The position numbers and the translations under genes are program-made. The notes beneath the pieces are model-generated. The model saw only the letters and a list, made by a program, of their open reading frames with translations, made no database searches and was not told the DNA's origin. A stretch of 64,000 nucleotides of DNA from Cryptomeria japonica (Eukaryota; Streptophyta; Pinopsida; Cupressales; Cupressaceae): assembly GCF_030272615.1 (NCBI RefSeq), contig NC_081410.1, positions 284,333,957 to 284,397,956 on the forward strand. Reading direction: 5' to 3'. Positions 31,397-42,440 of this stretch are shown in pieces. The stretch's first letter is position 1. Each line of letters opens with the position of its first letter.

Positions 31397-33690
31397 ATTA
31401 AGGGATTTGTTATAGACCTCAATAGGTAGTGTAATAGAACCAATTGTGGGAGAAGAAAATGATCAAATAGTTTCACAATCACATCTGTTTTGTCATAAAT
31501 CACTTGATTCAATTGCAAAGTAAAAAGAAATTCTTCAGTAATAACATTAACCATGCACGAAGGATCAATAAGCACTCCACGGCAAGGTGTATTTTTTACT
31601 TTTGCAACTATGTATAAAGGACCATCAGGTGCCCTAATGGTTTCATTGGAATCAAATGTGATGGAAGGTTCTTTAGGGTTTTCTTGCTGCTCTACAAAGT
31701 TAATCACATTTGGAGTCATAGACACAAGACCATCAGATGAAAGAGAGGAATCATTAGTCTCAATCGCATTAGAGGTATGAGAAGGTAATGGATCAGTGAA
31801 AATCTGAAGATTTTGATTAGGAGGAGCTACAGATGTATTGCCTTTATCATTCACTCCAGAAACAGAGATAGTATTATTATCAATCAAATCTTGAATTTTA
31901 CCCTTTAAAGAAAAACATTTTTCAGTATCATGCCCAGGCTGACGATGAAATTGACAAAAGGCTTTGTTATCAAAATAAGGTGAAGTAATCTTTGTAGGAT
32001 CAATTTGTCTTATAGGAGGAAGAGTAAGCACATTTTGTTCCAATAACTTATTCATAATACTATGCAATGATTCATTCAAAGGAGTATACTTTCTTTCTTT
32101 CTTGAAAAATTTAGAAATAGGAGGCACACCTGATGCTACATTCACATTGTTGTTGATGATGTTTTCATTGAATTTGATGGAGTCTCTGTTCGGTTTAAAC
32201 TTCCCAAATGGTTGTTGACTGCTATCACCCTTATCACTCGAAGCCATAGGATGTGATTGTTCCATTTGACTCACAGTCAGTTGATAATTGTGAAGAGTGG
32301 CACACAACTATTGGAAAGAAGTAAACTCAGAAAACAGAAGTTTGTCTCGAATATCTTTTTGTAAATTAGAAATAAAGATTCTTTGAATATCATTGTTAGG
32401 CACTGGAAAAGAAATTTGAGCATACAAATGCTTATATCTACCAATGAAATCAGTCACTTTTTCTTTAACACCTTGTTTACAATGCATTAAATCAATCAAA
32501 GTAACTTTAGGACTTATATTGTTTTGAAATTGTTGAATGAAAGCATTTGCAAGTTGTTCGAAAGAAGTAATAGAATAGGAAGGCAACGAGCAATACCATT
32601 GTAGGGCTTTGTCTCTTAATGTTCTCGTAAATAGTTTTGCAAGCAACCTTTGGTCATAAGCAAAATCAGTACATATTGTTTGAAAAGTCTTAACATGTGT
32701 TAGAGGATCTCCTTTACCATTATAAAGCTCCAAATGCGGGATTTCAACATGTTTAGGAGGGATAGCTCAAACAATGTCAAGAGAAAGTGGGCTCGCAACA
32801 TCAAATGTGGGCACACTAAACTTAGATTGATTCATAGAGGCAATTTGTCGCTGTAAAGAAGAGACAGTTTGTGCAAGATTGTTAATGGTCGCTTCAGTCG
32901 AAGGGTTCATATTAGATGTGTTAGATTGAGATGGAGGTGTTATGTTATTGAAAGAAGGCAAAGAGTAAGGTGGTGGGACCCTATGATAATTAGTCATAGG
33001 AGATGATTGGACAGGAGGAACGCTACAAGGAGGAATGGAATGATTAAATGAATTGCCCCCTTGCGTCATGTTCATTTGCAGAGATGTAATAGGAACACTC
33101 ATTGAAGGAATGAATGAAGAAGTCAGATTGAATGAAGGGAGAGGGTTAATTGAAAAGGAAGGATTGCCCTCATGACTAGTGATCATAGGAGGAATGTCTT
33201 GTGTAGAAGTAGCCATTATGTTTGATGTAAAGGTAGGTATGCTAGCAATAGAAGTCATCAAAGGAATAGAATGATTGACTTGTGTAGGAGGTTGTGTATA
33301 ACCTAAAGTTTCGGCACAACTCTTCATAGGCATCATGTTCGAATTCACAATGTGTGAAATACCACACAAAATATCAATTCCATTCTTATCACTTTGAAGC
33401 ATACGTTTTAGACCCTCAATTAAAGGAAGAGCTTGACTATCAGGGTATTCTTGAGACATCCATTGTCGAAAATCGTCAAATTGGTTATCCAATTTCGAAA
33501 GTTGTTCTTCAGAAACCTCATGGAGAGCTTCTTCATCATTAGGAGGATTAGAGGAATTACCCATGTCCTCGTTAAAAAGGCTATTCAAATTAGCTTCCAT
33601 CTCCTCAGTAGTTAAACCTCGGAAAGACTTAATTCTACAGCTTTGTCTAACGGGAATAGTGTAAGTAGGGCTTATTGTTGTAAAACTCAT
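31393..33690 (-). pseudogene. Gypsy gag and N-terminal protease, one frame with two nonsense changes
   Basis: One frame runs from the ATG at 33690 (MSFTTISPTYTIPVRQSCR) to about 31393, stopped only by TGA near 32764 and TAG near 32305; both look like single C-to-T changes (CGA to TGA, CAG to TAG). The N-terminal 300 residues are Ser/Pro/Asn-rich. The Retrotrans_gag core follows (LYNGKGDPLTHVKTFQTIC, ALQWYCSLPSYSITSFEQL, DLMHCKQGVKEKVTDFI). Further on come CQFHRQPGHDTEKCFSLK, a CCHC-like region, and near 31560 VLIDPSCMVNVIT, the protease active-site region with DPS where DSG or DGG is usual. Gag builds the particle; the protease would process it. Confidence 0.87.
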
Positions 33691-34839
33691 GCACTAGAGA
33701 AGGAGAGAAAATTTTGATGTTAGAGGTAGCAATTTTCAGTAAAATCAGCCAATCTTCTGGATTTAAGCTGTTAAATGCAATCACGATAGTCTCCCGAAAT
33801 TTCGGAAAAAATGTCCGGGACCGTGGCGCTCGGAGTGCAACACGGTCCTTGCAACTTTTTTCAAAATTTGCAGGGATGAAAGGTATGATGATTTTAAAGC
33901 CAATCTGAAAAAATTGAGTGATTTTACGATCTGTAGATAGGCCAAATTAAAGTTGCAATCTCAAAATTGAACCCTACCCAGATTGTCGAAAAAATGCAAA
34001 ATTTGAATTTTGAAAGAGAGAGGGAAACTAAAATTTTGAATTTTATGATTTTAGAGGGAATGTCAAAAGCAATGCAAATTTTGAAATTTAAAAATTGACT
34101 CAATTTCATGCAAAATTCAATTTTGAAAGCAGAAATCAAAGTTGTTATAATTAAGCACTTAATTTCAAAAGTCACAAAATGCAAGAATTTGAATAAAACA
34201 CTGAAATTTTTAATGAATGTTAACGTACTTTTCAGATTTAGGACAGTAAGAACACAATTTTGACACAAAATTTCAGTTTCAATGATTTTTGAATATTTAA
34301 AAGCCTTAATCCAAGCAATCACAAGACCAACTTTGACTGTAATTTTGAAGGTGTTAAAATTGATAAAATCAGCCAAAATTATGGATTTTAGCAGGAAAAT
34401 ACAGTAAGATCTTGCTCCCGAAATTTCAGAAAAAATGTCGGGGACGATGGTGCTTGGCGCCACGGTCCTCGCAACTTTTTTCCAAATTTTCAAGGATGAT
34501 AGATATTGTGATTTTATTGCGGAATCCAAAGTTACAGCTGATTTGGAGATGTTTTGATCAGTGAAATTGTCGGACAAAGGTTGAATCAAGAGGGTTTTAA
34601 AAATTAGGGTTTTGACACTTAACCACTTAATTTTCAAAATTAAAGCATAGATATGAATTGATAATTTGTAATAGAAGGACAGATCTGAAACAAGCATTAA
34701 CAATTAAATATTTCACAAGTTTAATTACTAAAAAGAAATTTTAGGGTTTTTATGCAATCACCTCTAAAATTTTGCAAAAGATCAAACATGGAAATGTAAT
34801 CAATTTTTTCAGATCTAAGCATGAAAAATCAGAAAGGAT
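33691..34839 (-). other. 5' leader with two duplicated hairpin blocks
   Basis: About 1.15 kb of AT-rich leader between the PBS and gag. A block of roughly 100 bp occurs twice (near 33790-33900 and 34412-34520). Each holds CCCGAAATTTC-GAAAAAATGTC followed by the GC-rich palindrome (33818-33848 and 34442-34468), then CAACTTTTTTC. A 259-codon open frame (34703-33924) is low complexity and is not called as a gene. Confidence 0.6.
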
Positions 34840-34858
34840 GTTCACGTCAGGTTCACCA
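34840..34858 (-). promoter_or_regulatory. Probable primer binding site
   Basis: In element orientation TGGTGAACCTGACGTGAAC begins 3 bases inside the 5' LTR end. It starts with TGG, as expected for complementarity to a tRNA 3' CCA. I cannot name the tRNA. Confidence 0.6.
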
Positions 34859-34861
34859 AAA

Positions 34862-36111
34862 TGTAAAGCGGAAAAATCGTGATCGAACCCTAGTTACTCT
34901 CCCCTCTTCCAACTCCAAGGAGAGAGAAGGGAGGTTCGCTAGGATTCGATGGTTTTTACTTAGGGGAGAGACTTTACATTCAAAAGAGGGGTTGAAACCC
35001 ACAAGATCCAATCCCACGCAATGCAAGATTGGATGCTAAATGTGTTTCAAAGGTTATGATAGCAAGGCTACCCTCTTTTGTAAAGAATGTGCATAGGAGA
35101 ATTAAGCTAGGAATGCATAGAAAGTGACAAAGATTCGCTTATAAACTGAGATAGGAATACAGTATGAAGCTGTGGACCTGAAATTAGCAGTAAAATGTCG
35201 ATACGGTGCTGTCCTGCAAATTTGAGCAAAAGTTGTCGGGACGATGGCGCCCGGCACCACGGTCCTCCGAAAAATCCACAGAACGAAGGGGGATCTGTTC
35301 ATCTCTGCACAAGGATTCCAGATCTTCAATTTCAGCCGCGTACCTGCAACCTACACACAGAAAAGCGAAGACGATTGGGGGGTTAGGGATTAGGGGTTTG
35401 CCTTTAGGTCAAACCCCAGTTTTGGAATTAACCAAGAAATGAGCAAGAGTTGTAAATGTAAATGACTGTAAAACAAGTACTAATACCTTGTTCTAAGGAT
35501 GTTTGTATCCTTATGTGCGAAGGTTTAGATGTTGTTGTTTGTTGTATGTTTGTATGTTGTATGTAGCATGTAGTATGTGATTTCCTCTTCAATGGTTGAA
35601 TCCTTGTCTTGAATGCAACACTTAGCCTTGAATGGAGACTTGAAATGATCAATTGCTTGAAGGAATGCTTGAATGCTTGAATGCTTGAGTATAGTTTCCA
35701 CGCTTTTTCCGTCATGTATGTGTTATCCCTAAATGAGAGAGAAAAATGTAGTTTATATACTTGTCAATTAGGGCTGATAGACTGATTTTCCCGACCTTAG
35801 GCCGACCAGGAAAGTTAATTTCCAAATTGCAAACAAAAAGACCTGAGACCCCTTAGGAGACCGGGCCCAAAATAGGACCCAGGGACCAGGGCGCTGGGCG
35901 CCATGGTCTTGGGGACCAGGGCACTGGGCACTCTGGTCTCACCTGCTGGGACATCAGGGTGCAAGGAGGTTCAGGCCAGGTTACTTGAAAAATGCAGTTT
36001 TTGGTGTCATGAGCAAGTTTCGGGGTCTCCATTCAGGTTGCGTGTTGCGTCACTATCGTGAAGACCGAAATGCAGTCAAAATTGCAAGTGTCGCAATTTT
36101 AGGACGCTACA
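34862..36111 (-). repeat. 5' LTR (element orientation) of the gag-protease gypsy element
   Basis: 1,250 bp, from TGTAAAGCGG to GGACGCTACA. It matches 28232-29504 throughout, except for scattered transitions, a short duplication near 35667 (GAATGCTTGAATGCTTG, one extra unit) and one palindrome unit fewer in U3. Confidence 0.93.
35749..35759 (-). promoter_or_regulatory. LTR TATA box (5' LTR), likely promoter of the element
   Basis: The minus strand reads TATATAAACTA. Transcription would start some 30 bp further along the minus strand and run into the leader and gag. Confidence 0.65.
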
Positions 36112-36116
36112 CATGG
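36112..36116. repeat. Target-site duplication CATGG (right copy)
   Basis: CATGG follows the LTR end GCTACA and matches 28227-28231. Confidence 0.93.
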
Positions 36117-37173
36117 CATGAGGAACATAAGGCTCAATGTGATTTTTATTGAGCAACTCTGATTTTATAATGACCTTTGTTCCATACCTAGTTCTGAAAA
36201 TCATATGAGACCAATTAGATGACAAATACCCTCCAATCTTTGTTGTAAAGTCTCTAGATAGGTATAATGCAAAGTAAGGAGGAAGATCAATAACATAGAT
36301 ATCCTAGGCAATTGAAAAGTTGGGACATGCATGAAGAGTCGGGGCTGCATCTTTAACCAAACCTATGGTATTCACAATTGATCCATCAAGCTGAACTACT
36401 CCCTTTTCCAAGGTTTGATATTTTTGTCCTAATTGATCTACAATTTTCTTAGGCATGACAGAACTTGTGGCCTCACTATCAACCATACAGTTATGGACTA
36501 ATTTATTACCTATAATTAATGAAACATAAAAAAGGAGGAGGCTTTCCATCATTTACCACTGACTTAGTGTTAACCTTAGTTGTATTTGTCAAAACAGTCC
36601 TATCAGGAATCTTATCTATGTTACTAGACTTATCCTTTAATGCAGATTCTAAGAGATCTATTTGTCCAGGAATAGAAAGAGAATCCCACATACTGATTGA
36701 AACATTCATTTTTTTCATGTTTTCAACAATATTAAAAGGCACAGTATCATGTACCTTTTGTTGGACCTTAGGAACAATGAGGTCTTCTTGCACTTGTGGA
36801 AGTTCTTTGGCAGCCACTTGAGGATTTCTTTGCAATATTTGAGTTACTGGTGGAGTAGATGGTCCTACAACTGCTACATTTTTATCTTTATTCGTTGGCT
36901 CATTATCCCACATTCTGATTGAAACATTCATTTTCTTCATGTTTTCAATAATATTAAAAGGCACAGTAGCATGTACCTTAGGAACAACAGGGTTTCCTTG
37001 TAGTTGTGGTAGTTCTTTGGCAGCCACTTGAGTATTTCTTTGTAATATTTGAGTAATTGGTGGAGTAGATGGTCTTGCAACTGTTGCATTTTATCTTTAT
37101 TCGCTGGCTCATTATCAAGAGCTCTCTTCTTTGCTCTTGTATTTGCTACAACTGGAAGATCATCTCTATTCAC
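36117..37173 (-). pseudogene. Gypsy gag-pol, first part: spacer and retropepsin-like protease
   Basis: The minus strand carries a linker with an internal duplication (37027-36820 and 36830-36640 repeat KVHATVPFNI and MKKMNVSIRMWDNEP-like segments). The protease follows: NKLVHNCMVDSEATSSVMP near 36480, where DSEA replaces the usual DSGA, then IVDQLG and onward through DIYVIDLPPYFALYLSRDF (one stop near 36305) to the insertion junction at 36116. The same reading continues at 28226 on the other side of the inserted element. Substrate would be the element's own polyprotein. Confidence 0.78.
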
Positions 37174-37429
37174 ACCACAAAACTCCTCACTCTGCTAGTT
37201 GATGAAAGTGGCATCAACTGGAAGCACGTCTTGTTGTTGCTCAGGTTTGCCATCAAGTAAAGGCTGCAAACTTGAAGAACTCTGAACCATCAATGCTTGG
37301 TTGATGACTCCATTGGAACATGTGGCCTGATTATGAGGTTGGTTGCATGGATAGCACCACTCATACTCAACTACAAGTTTATTCTAGGCTAGAACAATCT
37401 CTTACTATATTTAAAGGTGTAGGTGCATA

Positions 37430-38785
37430 AGGCCTAAAAGCTCTTCGGTTGACGTTCTGCCCAACAACAAAATTATTACCTAGATAAGGTTGCCCATTAC
37501 CTTGGTACTGTGTATCTTGGTTCTGCTACTCAAAAGGTTGATTTGCAGCTTAGTTTTGAGGTTGGTAAGGTTGCCTTCTTTGAAATTGCTGCTTTTTAAG
37601 GCTTACCAACTCATTACTAGAGGTTTGTAATAAGCTTTCTATCTTTTGTTGATGAATTTTTATCTCTCGTAGCTCCTGAGAAAGTCCCACAACTACTATT
37701 TCTTAGTCGAAAACAACTAGTAAAGAGGTAAAAGGAGGTACTTGCAATGGCATATTAGGTTGAATACCTAGGAAGATGGGCATAGGAGGCCTAGGTGCAA
37801 TCTTAATAGCCTGGACAAGACTATTTTTGATCTAACAACAATATCATAAGCTTGGGGCAGCGAATGACCCCCCATAGATTGAATCATGATAGAGATACAT
37901 TATTTAAGCTTTTCAAATAATAAAGAAAAGCATGGTCTGTTGAAGGCCTTACCGTAATAGGAATCCTGTTCCATGTCTTCTAAAAGTGGGTGTTGAAATC
38001 TGTCATTTTCTCTTGAGGAGCTCTCCTGATAATGGTAAGCTCTACTAAAGACAAGTGAGTAGACTTGTCTTCAAAGAACTTTTTTAACGCATCTCCCAAA
38101 AAGTCCCATGTATTTATTGAACCAACTGCTAAACTCCTGAAGCATTGAAGGGATTTTCCTTTCAATGAGGTTGCAAGCAGCCTCAAAGCTACATCTTCTT
38201 CAGTGATATGATGTACATTGCACAAAGTTACAACATCCCTGATATGCTCAAAAGAGTTAGTCTTCCCTTCTCCTATTAAATCAGGTAGGCTTTTCAAGGC
38301 TGCCAAAGGAATATCATGATGTTGGGTAAGATTAAGGGGGCTACCTTGATTAAAAGGCACAAAAGCAATCTACCTTGCCATTCTAGCTGCTTAAGCTGGT
38401 ACCACTAGAAATACTACTAGAATAGAAACTGTTGATGCAAAAGATGAAGCAAATAGAGGGTTGGTCCTGACTGAAAAATTAGGTTGAGAATTGGTTGGAA
38501 GAGATAAATAAGATTGAAAAAATTAATTTGGGATTTCAAAAGAATTTTCAGTTGGTATATCCGCTGAAATTCCAACTAAAACTTCTGTTGCATTCTCATT
38601 CTTCTTTGTTGTCCTTGTCCTTCTTTGAGATTGGGGAAGCTCAACAAATTCAAATGAACAATCACTTTGCCTAGTTTGATATTTTTTCATGAAGCACAAA
38701 CAATACTGATCCCATAAAAAATACTCAATAGAGTTGCCAAGTATGCAAATAAGACCTCCTACAGGTAAACTTGTTGATTGCATAC
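37430..38785 (-). pseudogene. Gypsy gag of the older element
   Basis: The minus strand starts MQSTSLPVGGLICILGN at about 38783. The 38360-37980 block holds the gag core: IPLAALKSLPDLIGEGKTN, DVALRLLATSLKGKSLQCF, INTWDFLGDALKKFFEDKS and RRAPQEKMTDFNTHF. Stops at 37980 and further on, plus frameshifts, break the rest. No clear zinc knuckle was seen. Gln/Pro-rich sequence follows to about 37430. Confidence 0.78.
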
Positions 38786-38832
38786 CATCACCAACAAGAA
38801 AATTTAAGACTTATCTTAAAATTTGTCAACAA

Positions 38833-38851
38833 GGTCCCACTGGGTGTGCCA
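38833..38851 (-). promoter_or_regulatory. Probable primer binding site of the older gypsy element
   Basis: The minus strand reads TGGCACACCCAGTGGGACC, starting 4 bases after the LTR end at 38856 (ACCTAACA). The TGG start and position are as expected for a PBS. The matching tRNA is not identified. Confidence 0.65.
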
Positions 38852-39183
38852 AAACTGTTAGGTCTCAAATGTGCACCCTTGTTAAATTCCTGAAAACTTA
38901 ACACTTTTAAGGTAACATGGGAACAACCAAAGGTTGTGGGTGACCTATGGCTTGGTTGAGCCTCTGGATTAGGCCAATTCATTCTTGAATACTTCACCTA
39001 AACTAAATAAAACTTACACCTTGAAAGGAAAAGGGAAGAAGGATAACTTCTAAAAGAAATGATTGAAAATAAAAATCAAGGTGATGCACCAAACTTAAAT
39101 AGAGAATCATATTCCTTTCATGCACAATGGAGCAAAAACATCAAATTGTAGAATACAACCTTGAAGGAATAACCTTACATAAC

Positions 39184-39188
39184 AGTGT
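39184..39188. repeat. Target-site duplication AGTGT (left copy)
   Basis: AGTGT directly precedes TGTTAGGATAATCGG. The matching copy is at 43678-43682. Confidence 0.92.
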
Positions 39189-40444
39189 TGTTAGGATAAT
39201 CGGTGAACAACTGAGAGCAGGGATAAATCGATTGTTAACAGATTATATCATTTAATCCACATAATATCCTTTAACGAGATTAAGTAATGATAAAACAGAA
39301 ATAGATACGGGTAAGCAATAAAACTTAAAAATGAAACAGATAATCAATACAATGCAACCATACCACATAACACCATGATTTGTACTTGGAAAACCCAGAA
39401 AGGGAAAAACCTTAGTGGGAAGCCTACCCATAGTTAGATGATACTTCTATAGAAAGTTTGTGATACAGTGAGGGGCATACACATGCAGGAAGGCACACTT
39501 CCTAGAGCATACTGCTCATTAGAAAAGAGTCTCACTGACTACAGAGAGGTTATAACCACCTCAAGATAAATAGACAACAATCCAATAGAGTGAATTGCCA
39601 GAGATAGCATCTACCATGCCTGATTACAGTCCCGATTAAGCTCAATACCAGAGGCCTTTGACCTCTTCCTTAATCCTAAATTGATCACCTATGATCAACC
39701 AAATCTCCTTCAGATATGCTATTGCATTTCAAGACCATGAATACTTTTTCATTCCCATCCATGATCTACAATGAGATCTTACATCATTTTATACCAACCT
39801 TAAGGCCTAAACCAATTAGGTCGGCCACCTAAAATATAGTACAATAAGATCATTCCATAAATCCATATTACAATGATATGCCATGTTGGCTTAAGCCCAA
39901 AACAACAATAACCAATCCATAGAACATCCTAAAACATCTCGGTAACGTGTAGAATACACGTTAACATGATACTGATCCATAACCTAGATAGGCACTAGAC
40001 CTATTCTAGGTCCACCACACCAAAGCAATGTTTTCAAGCAGTTGAAGCATGATCAAAGAACATCTTTAGCATCTTGAAATCCATTTAGAAGCTACACCAA
40101 CACCACTTATGCATCCTGTCAAGATTCCTCAGTAAAAGCTCTATCGGTTAAACCTTAAAACAATGTCAGTAAGGGTTTACAAGAGTGTATGATAGCATTC
40201 GATTACCAAGTCAATACCAACTGACCAAAACATTCTCAAGGAACATGTAACACATAAAATCATATATACTCCATTGATCCAAACATGCTAGAAGTTTCCA
40301 ACAGATAGTCTCTTCTACTGGTAACACTAGATCTTCTACCGGTAGCCAAAACCTATCTTTCGGTAATTAACCATAACAACTAGTGTTGACATCAATAACA
40401 AAACATCAATGCAACACATAATCAATTCATCCATAATGCCAACA
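39189..40444 (-). repeat. 3' LTR (element orientation) of the deleted copia element
   Basis: 1,256 bp, from TGTTAGGATAATCGG to CATAATGCCAACA on the plus strand. In element orientation it starts TGTTGGCATTATGG directly after the PPT. It holds the CCAAGTACAAATCATGG U5 block (near 39385 in reverse). LTRs of the same family are at 42441-43677, 59118-59645 and (plus strand) 13400-14030. Confidence 0.92.
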
Positions 40445-40456
40445 ATCTCCCCCTTT
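40445..40456 (-). promoter_or_regulatory. Polypurine tract of the deleted copia element
   Basis: The minus strand reads AAAGGGGGAGAT immediately before TGTTGGC. It is identical to the PPT of the gag-only element at 22092-22106. Confidence 0.9.
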
Positions 40457-40732
40457 GGCATTGATGACAAGACTAGATGTGAAAAAACATCTAAGTACCA
40501 AGAAATGCCAAACAAGTCTCCCCCTGTGGAAGACAACCAACAATATCCTGAATATCAATATCTCTCCCCTTTTGAGATCAATGCCAGAAAGATGACAAAA
40601 ATATCAAAGCAAGAATATAAACCTCTGTATCTCAAAGCTGACTACTCCCCCTGAGTAGTAGCACCACACATCAGTGTCAGAATGAATAATATTTCTGATA
40701 ATGTATGTCGAACCGATGACAAACTGCATCAA
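40457..40732 (-). other. 3' non-coding region of the deleted copia element
   Basis: Short region between the POL stop and the PPT with repeated CCCC(C)TG words (purine-rich on the element strand), for example near 40522, 40564 and 40648. No ORF. Confidence 0.6.
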
Positions 40733-42410
40733 TCAAGTCTCTATCGGAGAGGCAAAAACCCCTAACCCATCTCTCAAATAATCAAATGATTCCTTAGTCA
40801 ATGGTTTAGTGAATATATCTGCAATCTGTTCTTTAGTGTTCACATAAACCAATTTGACTTCCTTTCCTTCTACCTTGTCCTTCAGAAAGTTATACTTTAT
40901 TGATATATGCTTAGTCTTAGAGTGACATGTCAATAGCTGCAGAGTTATCATAGTAGATAACTACCAATTCACTACAATTTACCTTAATATCCTTCAACAT
41001 TTGTTTCATCCACAAGACTTGAGTGCAATTAGTTGTTGCTGCAACATACTCAACTTCTGCAGTAGATAAGGAAATGCATGATAGTTTCTTGCTGATCCAT
41101 GAAACCAGTTTCTTTCCAAGAAAGAAAGTTCCACCAGAAGTGCTCTTCCTATCATCAGTATCTCTTGCCCAATCTGAGTCAGTATATGCACATAAAGTGA
41201 ATTCACCATTTTTAGAATACCATAAGCCATATTTTGTTGTTCCTTGCAAATACCAGAATATCCTCTTTACTGCACATTCATGGTTTTCTTTAGGATTACT
41301 TTGATATCTTCAAACAATACTTACTGCATTCATAATATCCGGTCTAGTCTGAGTCAAATATAATAGACCATGAATCATAGACTTATACCTTGTTGGATTT
41401 ACAGGTGTAGAAGTATCCTTGATAGATAATTTCTCACTTGTCACCATAGGAGTACTTACTGGTTTGGAATTATCCATACCAAACTTCTTCAATAATTCCC
41501 TCAGATACTTAGTTTGACAGATAAAAATGCCTTTGTCAGTTTGAATAATCTGCAAACCTAAGAAAAATCTCATTTCACCAATCATGGACATTTCAAATTC
41601 ATTTTTCATATTATTAGCAAATTCCATGCACAATTTATCTTCTCCTCCAAAAATAATATCATCAACAAATACTTCAATAATCAGAATATTATCATCAGTA
41701 ATCTTATAATATAAATTACTATTCGCAATGCCTTTCGTAAAACCAAGCTTTAAAAGATATTTATCCAACCTTGCATACCAAGCTCTAGGAGCTTGTTTCA
41801 ATCCATATAAAGTTTTCTTCAATCTGCAAACCATATCTTTATCATCTGTCAGTGAAGATCCATCAAGTTGCTCAATGTATACTTCTTCCTCAAGTTCACC
41901 ATTCAAAAATGCACATTTAACATCCATTTGATAAACCTTATAGTTCTTATAAGCTGCATAGACAATAAATATTCTAACAGCTTCAATTCCAGCTACAGGT
42001 GCAAATGTCTCACCATAATCAATTCCTTCCATTTGAGAATATTCTTTACAAACCAATCTAGCCTTGTTTCTGACAACTTGACCATCCTCATTCAGTTTAT
42101 TTCTAAAAACCCATTTAGTTCCAATAACATTCTTATTTTTAGGCTGGGGAACTAAATTCCAAGTCTCATTCTTCTCTATCTGATCTAATTCATCATCCAT
42201 ATCCTTTAAGCAATGTTTATCTTTACAAAATTCAATAACATATGTCGGTTCAATTTGAGAAATAAGACATACCTCTTCATTTACCAATATTCTTCTTGTC
42301 ATAGCTCCCTTGTTCCTATCTCCAATGATTTGATCCTTAGAATGATTTAATCTTACATACCTTGGTGTCTTCTGAACTTTAGGTTCACTGCTCTGATCAT
42401 CAGTCACTAA
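40733..42410 (-). pseudogene. Copia POL: RT and RNase H
   Basis: The minus-strand block 42407-41310 (365 codons) holds [72 protein letters not shown], catalytic box [10 protein letters not shown], then [11 protein letters not shown] and [12 protein letters not shown]-type signatures. RNase H follows (41249-40917: YTDSDWARDTDDRKSTSGGT, SLSTAEVEYVAA, YYDNSAAI) and the end (40951-40733: VNTKEQIADIFTKPLTKES) to a stop at 40733. A stop near 41308 and a frameshift near 40930 break it. RT is otherwise well preserved, and clearly the same family as 10830-13377. Integrase and everything upstream are deleted. Confidence 0.94.
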
Positions 42411-42440
42411 GGTTTAATCTTACAATAGTCTCAGTTTCCT

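Larger units (their letters stand above)
28232..36111 (-). mobile_element. Non-autonomous gypsy-type LTR retrotransposon (gag-protease only), inserted in the older gypsy POL
   Basis: 7,880 bp flanked by CATGG duplications. Near-identical LTRs (28232-29504 and 34862-36111), a PPT (29505-29519), a PBS-like site (34840-34858) and gag/protease coding on the minus strand (33690-30248). No RT, RNase H or integrase motif occurs anywhere between the LTRs. The LTRs differ at only a few percent by eye, mainly by transitions plus one lost repeat unit, making this the youngest clearly dated insertion in the window. Removing it joins the protease side (ending at 36117) to the RNase H side (starting at 28226) of the older gypsy POL. 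Confidence 0.93.

Noticed and set aside
33924-34703. 259-codon open frame on the minus strand in the gypsy leader
   Set aside because: Very low complexity (Ile, Leu, Phe, Lys, Ser) from AT-rich DNA, spans the duplicated hairpin blocks, and shows no domain. It is likely open by composition only, although it lies upstream of gag on the coding strand.
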